15,175 nt of DNA from NCBI GenBank assembly GCA_013287095.1, contig JABDEJ010000056.1, positions 1-15,175 on the forward strand. Reading direction: 5' to 3'. The stretch comes from Bacteroidota bacterium. GTDB lineage: Bacteria; Bacteroidota; Bacteroidia; CAILMK01. Made by a program: the position numbers and the translations under genes. Shown one piece after another: positions 1 through 8,116 of the stretch. Each line of letters begins with the position of its first letter. Positions within the stretch are counted from its first letter, which is position 1. Below the pieces are notes generated by a model. That model made no database searches. It was not told the origin of the DNA and saw only the letters and a program-made list of their open reading frames with translations.

Positions 1-166
1 AGATAGTGCGCTTTGCTCCGGTAGAACCGTTCAGCAACAATGTTTCTGCATCACTTTGATTAATTTCTGGAATGACTTTCGGCCAATAGCCCGATATTCG
101 CGACAAATTGAATCAGATTTACTATCGTGAGCCTTCGGGTTCTACTACCGTCGAAATGACAAAGCC
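1..166. other. Left-edge region with no confident gene
   Basis: No gene can be called with confidence. On the minus strand a frame stays open from about position 106 to the window edge (possible TTG start at 106-104, with an in-frame stop just upstream at 115-113). It includes PEINQSDAETLLLNGSTG, which looks protein-like, so it could be the first ~35 codons of a divergent gene running off the window. I do not recognise it. The segment at about 130-160 (ttctactaccgtcgaaatga) resembles the degenerate repeats common between genes in Bacteroidota. No TAnnTTTG promoter is visible upstream of thiL here. Confidence 0.3.
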
Positions 167-1195
167 ATGGAACAAAACCTTACACCCGTATCAACTTTAG
201 GCGAATTCGGCCTGATCGAAAGACTGACTGAAAATTTTAACTCCAAAAATGAATCCACCATTAAGGCAATTAATGACGATAGTGCCGTGATTCATTATGA
301 TTCAGGGGATACAATCGTATCAACAGACATGTATGTGGAAGGGGTTCATTTCGATATGGTATATACACCATTAATGCATCTCGGGTACAAATGCATTGTT
401 GGCAGTATATCAGATATCTATGCCATGAATGGTACAGCGCGCCAGGCACTGGTATCACTTGGCATCAGCAGCCGGTTTACGGTTGAAGCGCTGGAAGAAT
501 TATACGGTGGCATACAGGCAGCCTGTACCAAATACGGGGTTGACCTGGTAGGCGGCGATACAACCACTACCAAAACAGGCCTTGTTATCAGTGTGACCGT
601 ATTAGGAAACGCCAACCGTGATGAAATATGCTACAGGAATGGTGCAAAAGTGGGAGACATTATCTGCGTGAGCGGTGATCTGGGTGGTGCATATATTGGC
701 CTGCAGGTATTGGAAAGGGAAAAAAGGGTTTTCCTGGAAGCGCCCGGGGCACGGCCTGACCTGGCAGGGTTTGATTATGTCCTTAAGCGTCAACTAAGAC
801 CGGAAGCGAGAAAAGATTTAGTGGAGATATTTAAAAGTGAAAAAATAAAACCCACCTCCATGATCGACATATCTGATGGCCTTGCTTCCGAAATCATGCA
901 TATCAGTTCGCAATCAGGCGTAGGATGCATGATCTATGAAGACAAAATTCCTATTGACGAAAATACTTATAATACGGCCCTGGATTTCAACTTAGATCCA
1001 ACTTTATGTGCTTTAAGCGGTGGGGAAGATTATGAATTACTTTTCACCCTGGATCCTGCCGATTATGAAAAGATAAAAAACAGCCCGGATATCACTGCGA
1101 TTGGAGATATAACCAATAAAGGATCAGGATATAAAATAACAACGAAGTCGGACAACGTTTACGATTTAAAAGCCCAGGGCTGGAAACATTTCTAA
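167..1195 (+). CDS. thiL: Thiamine-monophosphate kinase ThiL
   Basis: ThiL phosphorylates thiamine monophosphate to thiamine pyrophosphate with ATP, the last step of cofactor synthesis, in the cytoplasm. The 342 residues match the length of Bacteroidota ThiL and the AIR synthase/PurM-like fold. Visible family motifs are the acidic pair D37-D38, STDMYVEGVHF (52-62), SDIYAMNG (82-89), GGDTT (129-133), IDISDG (233-238) and SGGEDYELLFT (284-294). The N-terminus (LGEFGLIERL) aligns with relatives, which supports this ATG. Two small departures from what I recall of the family are N36 where glycine usually precedes the DD pair, and S80 where asparagine is usual before the SD motif. Neither removes an acidic metal ligand. 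The next gene follows on the same strand after 93 bases, so co-transcription is possible. The other thiamine genes are not in the window. Confidence 0.95.
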   Translation: MEQNLTPVSTLGEFGLIERLTENFNSKNESTIKAINDDSAVIHYDSGDTIVSTDMYVEGVHFDMVYTPLMHLGYKCIVGSISDIYAMNGTARQALVSLGISSRFTVEALEELYGGIQAACTKYGVDLVGGDTTTTKTGLVISVTVLGNANRDEICYRNGAKVGDIICVSGDLGGAYIGLQVLEREKRVFLEAPGARPDLAGFDYVLKRQLRPEARKDLVEIFKSEKIKPTSMIDISDGLASEIMHISSQSGVGCMIYEDKIPIDENTYNTALDFNLDPTLCALSGGEDYELLFTLDPADYEKIKNSPDITAIGDITNKGSGYKITTKSDNVYDLKAQGWKHF

Positions 1196-1288
1196 GGAAA
1201 ATCAAATGATTGGCATTTGTTTTGAGCATCCTTGGGAGAGCAAGGGCCTACTTATGAGAAGGTAAGCAGTATATTTTATGAACTTAAG

Positions 1289-2752
1289 ATGCATTTCAAA
1301 AATATAAAGATCGCGATGGCTTTGATTTGTGCCCTTATTGGCACAGCGACGGGTTCTTTTGGGCAAAAACTGCAATGGTCTATGCCGCAAAGGGTTACTG
1401 ATCGTGCCTTTATCACGGAATGCATCGGCTCAAATACGGAAGGATTATACGTCCTCAAAAAAAACACAAGGACACAGAACCGCGATATAATGGTGGAGCA
1501 TTATTCTGATGACTTGCACCATGTTACCAGCAAAGTATTTGCTAACCATAGGGACGAAGTTTTTCTGAATATCTTTCTTGATTCTGCCGGACTAAGAATG
1601 TTTTATGCACAGTCAAGCCCGGATAACAAAAGGACAGATATCAGACTCAAAAACCTTAATTTCAACCTTGCAGAATCAGGGAAAGACACTACATTATTTT
1701 CACTCTCCGGTATAAGCCCTGAACAGGCAATGATATCCGTTTACAAAATAAAGCTCAACCCTTATGTGTTGATTACTTATGCAACAGACATGAGCCAATA
1801 TCCTGCTTTGTATGGATATCTTATTCTCGATGAGAACTATAACAAAATAAATTCAGGCAATATAAATATCGGCGAAAAAAATCGATTGTCAATAGAACAG
1901 GTGACTTTTACCCGTGACCAGGCTTGCTTTTTAATGAGGGAAGATGCCGTATCAAAAGCGGTGAAACAGGGGTATAGATTCTATACCTACAGGGTAAAAT
2001 TTTCGGATAGCAGCCTTACCAAAACCCCTCTTTTCAATGACCGGTTTGCTGCGACCGAAGGCATTTTAAAAACGGATTTTAAAAACGATGCGATTGTATT
2101 TGCAGGATTGTTTGCAAACCTGGATTCATCGTATGTAAAAGGCTATTGCACATGGAAATATGATCTGAGGTCCAATGCCGAATCCATTCAGTTCACGCCA
2201 TTCCCGCCTGAAGTTGTGAGCGAAATGGAAGGCCGAAGGATAAAAGTACAGGGCATTTTTAACCTCCGAGCCGGGGACCTTGATTTCAGGGCGGACGGTG
2301 GTCTTATCCTGAGTACGGAAGAGTACCAGGAAACGCATGAAAACGTTTCCGATTTTAATGCGTACGGGGTAGCTCAGCCAAGTGTGAGAAACTATTATTA
2401 TTATGAAAACCTTTTAATATTGTCCATAAACCCTGCCGGCAATCTTGATTGGCACACCGTTGTCCGTAAAGACCAGGTTTCTGTAAACGACAACGGAACC
2501 TTTTCCTCGTATGTACTTGCCGTTCTGCCTGATAGGCTGCTATATATATACAATGACCTCACCCGCAAAAACTGGGACTTAAGTGTTGCAGAGATTGACC
2601 AACAAGGCAAAGAGGAAACCAAAGTACTGGTAAAACCACAAAACTATGATGGCCGCCTCATACCGCAATACGGGTACCAGGTAAGTTATAATCAATTCAT
2701 TATCCCAGAGTTGACACCGAGGGGAATAGTGATATTGAGGGTGAGTTATTAG
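1289..2752 (+). CDS. Secreted protein of unknown function
   Basis: I do not recognise this 487-residue protein. The frame is open from 1232, but the ATG at 1289 is preferred because it places a clear signal peptide at the N-terminus: basic MHFKNIK, a hydrophobic stretch to about residue 21, and a probable cleavage site near SFG-Q. No further transmembrane segment is obvious. The mature part has many beta-strand-like alternations and short Gly/Asn/Asp turns, for example LSINPAGNLDWHTVVRKD, which suggests a beta-propeller or other all-beta periplasmic or exported fold. No T9SS C-terminal sorting domain, lipobox or catalytic motif is visible. It lies 93 bases after thiL on the same strand, but the exported location argues against a role in thiamine synthesis. 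Coding is well supported by length, codon pattern and signal peptide. Confidence 0.8.
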   Translation: MHFKNIKIAMALICALIGTATGSFGQKLQWSMPQRVTDRAFITECIGSNTEGLYVLKKNTRTQNRDIMVEHYSDDLHHVTSKVFANHRDEVFLNIFLDSAGLRMFYAQSSPDNKRTDIRLKNLNFNLAESGKDTTLFSLSGISPEQAMISVYKIKLNPYVLITYATDMSQYPALYGYLILDENYNKINSGNINIGEKNRLSIEQVTFTRDQACFLMREDAVSKAVKQGYRFYTYRVKFSDSSLTKTPLFNDRFAATEGILKTDFKNDAIVFAGLFANLDSSYVKGYCTWKYDLRSNAESIQFTPFPPEVVSEMEGRRIKVQGIFNLRAGDLDFRADGGLILSTEEYQETHENVSDFNAYGVAQPSVRNYYYYENLLILSINPAGNLDWHTVVRKDQVSVNDNGTFSSYVLAVLPDRLLYIYNDLTRKNWDLSVAEIDQQGKEETKVLVKPQNYDGRLIPQYGYQVSYNQFIIPELTPRGIVILRVSY

Positions 2753-2754
2753 GC

Positions 2755-2782
2755 GTCAGGAATCAGGGGTCAGGAGTCAGGG
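2755..2782. repeat. Two 14-bp tandem repeats
   Basis: Two adjacent copies, gtcaggaatcaggg and gtcaggagtcaggg, differ at one base and start two bases after the stop codon of the secreted-protein gene. The unit is itself two 7-bp half-units. Similar gtcagg-type minisatellites occur between genes in Bacteroidota. No function can be assigned. Confidence 0.75.
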
Positions 2783-2851
2783 GCTTGCGCGCGTGATTTT
2801 GCCGTTAGAAATTTCATTCGTAATCCAGTGTCGTTTAGTTAGATAAATCCA

Positions 2852-2973
2852 CAACCCTGAAAGGGTTGAACGATACTAATTATTTGCAGTTCAACCCTTT
2901 CAGGGTTATAAAAAGCAGCCTTATCAGCCACGGGTTTTACCCGTGGTTATTCATATTTAACCCCATTCGGGGT
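2852..2973. repeat. Palindromic (REP-like) intergenic repeat array
   Basis: Four short palindromes lie in 122 bases between the convergent genes ending at 2752 and 3016. An 18-bp arm at 2853-2870 is exactly reverse-complementary to 2890-2907, and each arm is itself a small hairpin (aaccct/agggtt). Next come ccacgggt-ttt-acccgtgg at 2928-2946 and acccc-attc-ggggt at 2960-2973. The array can form one long stem or four small hairpins. Sequences of this kind are widely dispersed in Bacteroidota and resemble REP elements mobilised by IS200-like (RAYT) transposases, although none is encoded here. The position between two converging genes would also suit bidirectional transcription termination, but there is no clean U-run. 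Confidence 0.8.
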
Positions 2974-3015
2974 AATTTGTACCTTAAAAGTACTTACAAA
3001 AGACATTCTTAATTC

Positions 3016-6000
3016 CTAATTCTTAATTACCGGCCTGATATACACATCCCCATTCACGGATACTTTCAGGAAATACATTCCGGGTCCCCACTGAAGGACA
3101 ATAGGCTTTATTTCATAAGTTTGCGATTCTGCCGGCTGCTGTGCATCTGCTATTTTCTGAATAAACCTGCCGAGGGCATCATAAACAGAAATGTTGACAT
3201 GGGCCGGCTGTGCCAGATCAACGATAATAAGAGCATTGGTTTCAAAAGGGTTCGGGAAAACCCGGATATTGAACTTATCTGACTGGAAATACCGGATATC
3301 AATGGTAGTATCAAATACAGAGGGACAACCTGCGGCAGAATTTATGGTTAAAGATACTTTGACCAGTGAATCTTTTGTGAAGGGATATTGATGTGATGTT
3401 TCATATTGGCTGCCTGTTGTGCCATCGCCAAAATCCCATTTATAGGTTTTTTCTGTGGTGTCTATTGCCTTAAATACATAAACAGGGCTGTCGCTCAGGA
3501 CTTTAAAATGTGCGTCGGGGTTTTGCCGGATTACATATTTGTCAGCAGGGGCTGATGAACATCCTGTGGAATTGGTTTCAGTCACAAAAATGGTGTCATT
3601 ACCGGAATCAAATAATAACAATACACTATTGGTACCCTGGCCTGATACTATTTTACCTTTTTCTATGGCCCATTTCCATGTCGCACCCGTATCATAGTTT
3701 ACGGTATAATTGAGCGGGGTATCATTTCCGCAAACTAGGTCGTATCCATCAATAACAGGAAGACCCGGGAGTGGAACAACGGTAATCTTCACGCTGTCAT
3801 TATTGTTGCACCCGGTGGCGGCATTTGTTTCAGACAGTATATAAATGGTTGATAAAGATGGATTAACTATAATATTTGACAGGGTTGAGCTAAAACCGGC
3901 AGGGATACTTTGCCATTGATACGTATCCCCGGTAGTGCCCCCATATCCCAATGACACCTGCTGCGCCGGACAAATATTTTTAGGTTTGCCTGCGTCCGGT
4001 TTCGGAAGTGGGTTGGTTTTTATAATGACGGAATCTGTTTTGGAACATCCCGTGGCATTTAAGGTTGCGGTGAGGTAATAAGTAGTGTTTGCTGCCACCT
4101 TGACGGTTGGGTTTGAAACCGTAGCGCTAAATCCGGCAGGATCTGAAGACCATTTGTAAGAATTGCCCGTGGCCGGGTTTGCCCCAAGGGCCACTGAAGT
4201 TCCGGCACAAACTGTTTGGTTATTACCAGCATTGGGAACAGGAGGAGACTGTTTTAAAAAGATGATGGCAGAATCAGGATTGCTGTTGCAGCCCGTAATT
4301 GTATCAAATACCTGCAAATAATAAACCGTGGTATCAGTAGGGGGAGAAACAACAGGATTTGCCTTCTTAGAGACGAACCCTGCCGGGTCGGATACCCAAA
4401 AATAAGTACAATTGTTCAAAGGCAAAGTTCCCAGACTATATCCGCTCCCCGCACAAATGGTATGGTTTCCACCTCCATTGGCCACAGGGTTAGGATTAAC
4501 TGTAATCCTGATGGAATCGGTACCAGTACAGCCAACGGCTTTGATGGTCTCTGTTAAATAATAAGTGGCAGATGCTGTTGGCGTAGCCACAGGGTAGCTG
4601 ATCGTTGATGTAAAACCAGCCGGCTTTGATGTCCACGAATAAGCAATGCCAGACACAGGAGGATATGCGCCAAGTTGGGCCGTATCTCCAATACAGATAC
4701 CATGGTCTTTCCCTGTATTTGGAACCGGATTGGCCAAAACTGTAACATTATATCCTGCTGTATCATCGCAGGCCAGTGAATCCAATATACCATTTGGCAT
4801 TGAAGTTTCTGCCTGTATCTCAAACTTGCCTGGCGTGAAACTATAACTGCCAAGGGATAATGATACCGAACTATCGGGTAAAAGCTTTCCTTTCCAGTGA
4901 TAAGTTGGCTGAACTGCATTGTTCACGCTCCAGTTAATAGTCACCGAATCCAGAACAAAATCACCATAATTTTTGAGTTGGGCCGTTACGGGTTGTGTGC
5001 TAATGCAGATCGTATTTTTGGGGATCTGGACAGCAGAAATACCTACATCCGTAATAAGTAGATTGCTGAATTTGGCCAGAAAAGCATCATAATTGCCAGC
5101 GCTTGTAGAGTCCTTATAAATAGTTTGATACGCGCCAGATGTGGCAATCCTCTTTGTACTGGACGTAGTGCCCCCAATATAAATATTCCCCCGTCCATCT
5201 AAAGCAATACCAAATCCAATATCTTCATTAGTGCCGCCAATATACCTGCCGTAAAGAAGGTATCCTGTATTACTGAATTCTGCAAGATAGGCATCGGACC
5301 CACCGCCATAAGATGACTGGTTGGGGTTGCAGGAAGCAACGAAGGCCCCACTTACTGTAAAACCGGTAACAAACACATTGCCTAAAGCGTCTATGCACAC
5401 ACTATTGGCTTCTTTTGAGACGCCACCATAGTATGTGGCCCATACACGGCTGCCGCCGCCATTGAATTTGGCAAGGAATGCACTGCTGCTCCCTGCAAAC
5501 ACAGTAGATTGATAGGTGCCTGATGTGCCAATACCATTATCCGTGTTCCCTATTAAATAAACATTGCCCGAACGATCCACACTTACGCCCGTGGCGAAAC
5601 CATTGCCGTCACCAAAATAGGTGGCCCAGGTAAGATTGCCCGAGCCGCTGAATTTGGCAAGAAAAGCATTACTGCCCTTGCCTGCAAAAGATGTTTGGTA
5701 AGCACCAGAACTGGCAAGGCCCTTACTGGTTGTAAAGCCAGCCAGGTATATATTTTGAGAAGCGTCCACGCTTACCCCATATCCACCGTCATATCCGCTG
5801 CCCCCGAAATAAGTACCCCAATCAAGATCGCCCGTACTGTCGAATTTCGCGAGAAAGGCATCCCCGCCCCCTCCTGCAAAACTCGTGCTGCCCCCGCCAT
5901 AAGAAGTCTGGTACGCGCCTTTGGTCGCTATCCCGGTAGAACTGAATGTACTGCCCGTTATATATACGTTCCCGGAAGCATCCGAGGTCAAACTAACTCC

Positions 6001-6609
6001 TCCAACATCGGGAAATGGTGCCCCACCAGGAATATTATAGTCTCCGGCATCCATATTTGATCCATAATAGCTTGCCCATGCAAGGCTGCCTGAACCTCTG
6101 AATTTCGCTATAAAAGCCGCAGCACCCGGGTTTTTGGTCTGATAGGCACCGGTAGTTGCAATACCGGTAGTATCAGGCGTGATGCCCGCGATATAGACGT
6201 TTCCGTTTTTGTCTGTAGCGATATTATTGCCAGCAGGAAAGATGGATCTCAGCGTATCATCCCCATCTGCTAATTCGTCATCAGACGATGCGCCAAAATA
6301 CGTACACCATTCAAGCGCGCCAGAGCTATTGAACTTTGCCAAAAAGGTATTATATACTGTGTAATACCCATTTACGGCATTTCTCTCCACTTTCTCTAAA
6401 TTAGTCCTGTATGCACCTGAAGTTGCTATTGTGCTGTCTTCGGTCACCCCGGTTATATATACATTCCCTGAATCGTCTGTAGCAACGCCAGTTGCATACG
6501 TGTTTCCTCCAAAATAGGTAGCCCACTTGACACCCGCACCAGATGCATAAAAATCATTAAAACTTACCAGGATTGATACAATGAGCAGTATGGTTTTGAG
6601 AAACTTCAT
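3016..6609 (-). CDS. Large SBBP-repeat, Ig-like, PKD protein with T9SS type A sorting domain
   Basis: A 1,197-residue exported surface or secreted protein. A signal peptide occupies residues 1-25. Residues ~28-515 hold seven SBBP beta-propeller repeats of about 60-80 residues, with recurring core NVYITG, then ATSGAYQT, then AFLAKF and WATYFGG; the sixth copy is divergent (VASCNPNQSSYGG). A CARDB-like domain follows at ~518-625. Four Ig-like repeats start near 629, 708, 790 and 869, each with a Cys near the start, an xPAGF motif and a late TGC or VGC cysteine. A fifth divergent repeat is at ~947-1030. A PKD domain is at ~1032-1107 (YKWDFGDGTTG). The C-terminal sorting domain at ~1112-1197 (FPNPF, ISVYDALGR, PGMYFLKV) directs export through the type IX system and anchoring or release at the surface. 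No catalytic motif is seen, so an adhesin or structural role is inferred. It has its own promoter and is not in an operon. Confidence 0.93.
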   Translation of the reverse strand: MKFLKTILLIVSILVSFNDFYASGAGVKWATYFGGNTYATGVATDDSGNVYITGVTEDSTIATSGAYRTNLEKVERNAVNGYYTVYNTFLAKFNSSGALEWCTYFGASSDDELADGDDTLRSIFPAGNNIATDKNGNVYIAGITPDTTGIATTGAYQTKNPGAAAFIAKFRGSGSLAWASYYGSNMDAGDYNIPGGAPFPDVGGVSLTSDASGNVYITGSTFSSTGIATKGAYQTSYGGGSTSFAGGGGDAFLAKFDSTGDLDWGTYFGGSGYDGGYGVSVDASQNIYLAGFTTSKGLASSGAYQTSFAGKGSNAFLAKFSGSGNLTWATYFGDGNGFATGVSVDRSGNVYLIGNTDNGIGTSGTYQSTVFAGSSSAFLAKFNGGGSRVWATYYGGVSKEANSVCIDALGNVFVTGFTVSGAFVASCNPNQSSYGGGSDAYLAEFSNTGYLLYGRYIGGTNEDIGFGIALDGRGNIYIGGTTSSTKRIATSGAYQTIYKDSTSAGNYDAFLAKFSNLLITDVGISAVQIPKNTICISTQPVTAQLKNYGDFVLDSVTINWSVNNAVQPTYHWKGKLLPDSSVSLSLGSYSFTPGKFEIQAETSMPNGILDSLACDDTAGYNVTVLANPVPNTGKDHGICIGDTAQLGAYPPVSGIAYSWTSKPAGFTSTISYPVATPTASATYYLTETIKAVGCTGTDSIRITVNPNPVANGGGNHTICAGSGYSLGTLPLNNCTYFWVSDPAGFVSKKANPVVSPPTDTTVYYLQVFDTITGCNSNPDSAIIFLKQSPPVPNAGNNQTVCAGTSVALGANPATGNSYKWSSDPAGFSATVSNPTVKVAANTTYYLTATLNATGCSKTDSVIIKTNPLPKPDAGKPKNICPAQQVSLGYGGTTGDTYQWQSIPAGFSSTLSNIIVNPSLSTIYILSETNAATGCNNNDSVKITVVPLPGLPVIDGYDLVCGNDTPLNYTVNYDTGATWKWAIEKGKIVSGQGTNSVLLLFDSGNDTIFVTETNSTGCSSAPADKYVIRQNPDAHFKVLSDSPVYVFKAIDTTEKTYKWDFGDGTTGSQYETSHQYPFTKDSLVKVSLTINSAAGCPSVFDTTIDIRYFQSDKFNIRVFPNPFETNALIIVDLAQPAHVNISVYDALGRFIQKIADAQQPAESQTYEIKPIVLQWGPGMYFLKVSVNGDVYIRPVIKN

Positions 6610-6625
6610 TTAACATTGGCAGTAA

Positions 6626-6633
6626 CAAATTTA
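6626..6633 (-). promoter_or_regulatory. Bacteroidota -7 element upstream of the SBBP/T9SS gene
   Basis: Read on the minus strand this is TAAATTTG, an exact match to the Bacteroidota -7 consensus TAnnTTTG, ending 16 bases before the start codon at 6609. A -33 TTG at the usual 19-base spacing is not present. The placement predicts a very short 5' leader, and no Shine-Dalgarno sequence is obvious. Confidence 0.5.
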
Positions 6634-6681
6634 ACAGAATATTTATTAAACGTGTTTTTTCTCGTAGAGATTATTTAACTT

Positions 6682-6715
6682 AAACGTATAAGGATTCCAA
6701 AAACCTTATACGTTT
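6682..6715. repeat. Perfect 12-bp inverted repeat (hairpin)
   Basis: The arms aaacgtataagg (6682-6693) and ccttatacgttt (6704-6715) are exact reverse complements around a 10-base loop. The repeat is 73-106 bases upstream of the SBBP/T9SS gene start and outside the predicted transcript. Neither side has a U-run, so it is not a clear terminator. It could be an operator-like site or a dispersed element. Confidence 0.6.
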
Positions 6716-6840
6716 TGCCGAAAGCGACAACAAAATCAAAAATATTTTTCGTTGTAAGCCATTGAATAAATATAGGTTGCAAAATATTTTTCAATACTGC
6801 CCACCCACTTTGGTATCTCGCTATATAAGTAAGTAAAGCC

Positions 6841-6872
6841 GATGTGCAAATGTGCCGATATGCAAATGTGCA
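6841..6872. repeat. 16-bp tandem repeat
   Basis: Two adjacent 16-bp units, gatgtgcaaatgtgcc and gatatgcaaatgtgca, differ at two positions. Comparable gtgcaaatgtgc repeats are common between genes in Bacteroidota. No coding or regulatory role can be supported. Confidence 0.7.
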
Positions 6873-7258
6873 AATTGGCTGACGCAAGAGTCACTGACGA
6901 ATGAAATCCCATAAATCTTGTTCAGACTATTTCTCGCAGATGGCGCAGAAATGTCTCTCACGGTATAAAAATCTGCGGAAATCTGAGGGATCTGCGGGAG
7001 TTTTTATCACAAAACATCCGCTGCATTTAAATGTTTAATAATGAATATGTTAGTTGCCAATAAAAATCTGTTGGGTTTACAATTTGGTCAAAATGTTAAC
7101 CCAAAATTTCATTCAATGCATTGTTAATAAAATAATTAAAGAAAAAGCCTTGAAAAAACCAAAAAATGTAAACCCGAGGGAACACGGAAAGCAAAGAGCC
7201 AGAGCGCAGTGCGAAGAGCGGAAACCGTCACCTACAACTAACTCTCCATCCATAATGT

Positions 7259-7266
7259 TATATTTG
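7259..7266 (+). promoter_or_regulatory. Bacteroidota -7 element for the TIGR02757 gene
   Basis: TATATTTG matches TAnnTTTG exactly and ends 12 bases before the ATG at 7279. No TTG is found at the -33 position. Because it sits inside the longer open frame (from 7054), it argues that the true start is 7279 and not an upstream ATG. Confidence 0.55.
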
Positions 7267-7278
7267 CAAACACATTCA

Positions 7279-8103
7279 ATGAACAAACCTCTCACTTCTC
7301 ACCTCTCACTTATTACCCCTAATGATCTCCGCCAATTCCTCGAAGAAAAAACCGACCAGTATAATCGGCTGGATTTCATTGAAAATGACCCTGTTTCCAT
7401 TCCACATTCTTTTACTAAAAAACAGGATATAGAAATATCAGGATTTTTTGCCGCGATGCTGGCATGGGGATTACGGAAAACCATCATCAACAAATGCAAA
7501 GAACTCTTTGAGCTGATGGACCGTCAGCCGCATGATTTTATGGTCAACCATAGTGCCAGGGAAGCAAGAATGATCCTTCATTTCAAACACCGGACTTTTA
7601 ACAGCGTTGACCTTGCGTATTTTTTGGATTGGTTTCAATGGTATTACCGCAAAAATGATTCCTTAGAAGATGCTTTTGCCTCAAATATCAAGGCTGGAGA
7701 TTTGAATACAGAAAATGCTTTGATTGGTTTTTCGGATATGTTCTGCTCATTGCCGGATTTCCCGGACCGCACCAAAAAGCATATCGCCACACCAGCCAGA
7801 GGTTCAAGCTGTAAGCGGATGAATATGTACCTGCGATGGATGGTGCGAAAGGATGACCGGGGCGTTGATTTCGGTATATGGGATAAGATCAAACCAAGTC
7901 AACTTGTTTGCCCGGTAGATCTTCATGTGGAGAGGGTTGCCAGAAAATTGGGATTGATAGACCAGGTGAAACCCGACTGGAAAGGAGCGGTAGAACTCAC
8001 CGAAAAATTGAAAGTATTCGATCCTATAGACCCTGTGAAATATGATTTTGCGCTGTTCGGATTGGGGATAGTGGAAAACTATGGAAGGCAGAATGGTGAT
8101 TGA
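7279..8103 (+). CDS. TIGR02757 (DUF2400) family protein
   Basis: A 274-residue protein matching the conserved Bacteroidota family TIGR02757, whose biochemical role I do not know. Family-like stretches are DPVSIPHSFTKKQDIEISGF (37-56) followed by FAAMLAWGLRKTI, the middle segment MYLRWMVRKDDRGVDFGIW, and PVDLHVERVARKLGL (from 212). The PVD-H portion and the mostly helical composition recall the helix-hairpin-helix DNA glycosylase superfamily, so a DNA-related role is plausible but not shown. The frame could start at 7054. The ATG at 7279 is chosen because it gives the usual family length, lies just after a TATATTTG promoter element, and the upstream translation is rich in Lys/Arg/Pro with no family similarity. 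It is convergent with the NlpC/P60 gene; their stops are 13 bases apart and no obvious terminator separates them. Confidence 0.88.
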   Translation: MNKPLTSHLSLITPNDLRQFLEEKTDQYNRLDFIENDPVSIPHSFTKKQDIEISGFFAAMLAWGLRKTIINKCKELFELMDRQPHDFMVNHSAREARMILHFKHRTFNSVDLAYFLDWFQWYYRKNDSLEDAFASNIKAGDLNTENALIGFSDMFCSLPDFPDRTKKHIATPARGSSCKRMNMYLRWMVRKDDRGVDFGIWDKIKPSQLVCPVDLHVERVARKLGLIDQVKPDWKGAVELTEKLKVFDPIDPVKYDFALFGLGIVENYGRQNGD

Positions 8104-8116
8104 GCTTGTTGAAACC

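Larger units (their letters stand above)
6634..7258. other. Gene-free spacer with degenerate repeats
   Basis: About 625 bases with no convincing gene. Short frames here have no recognisable content. The spacer carries a perfect 12-bp hairpin (6682-6715), a 16-bp tandem repeat (6841-6872), and a stretch at about 6930-7005 of loosely repeated cgcagatggcgcagaa / ctgcggaaatctg elements typical of Bacteroidota intergenic filler. The stretch 7165-7235 (gaacacggaaagcaaagagc and following) is a similar low-information sequence. The frame of the downstream TIGR02757 gene remains open back to 7054 through this region, but that extension reads as non-coding. Confidence 0.65.

Noticed and set aside
4554..4919. 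121-codon minus-strand frame inside the T9SS gene region
   Set aside because: It is another frame of the same strand within the Ig-like repeats and has no protein-like features of its own.
7054..7278. 75-codon N-terminal extension of the TIGR02757 frame
   Set aside because: It has no family similarity, carries spacer-like sequence, and a TAnnTTTG promoter box lies inside it just before the ATG at 7279.
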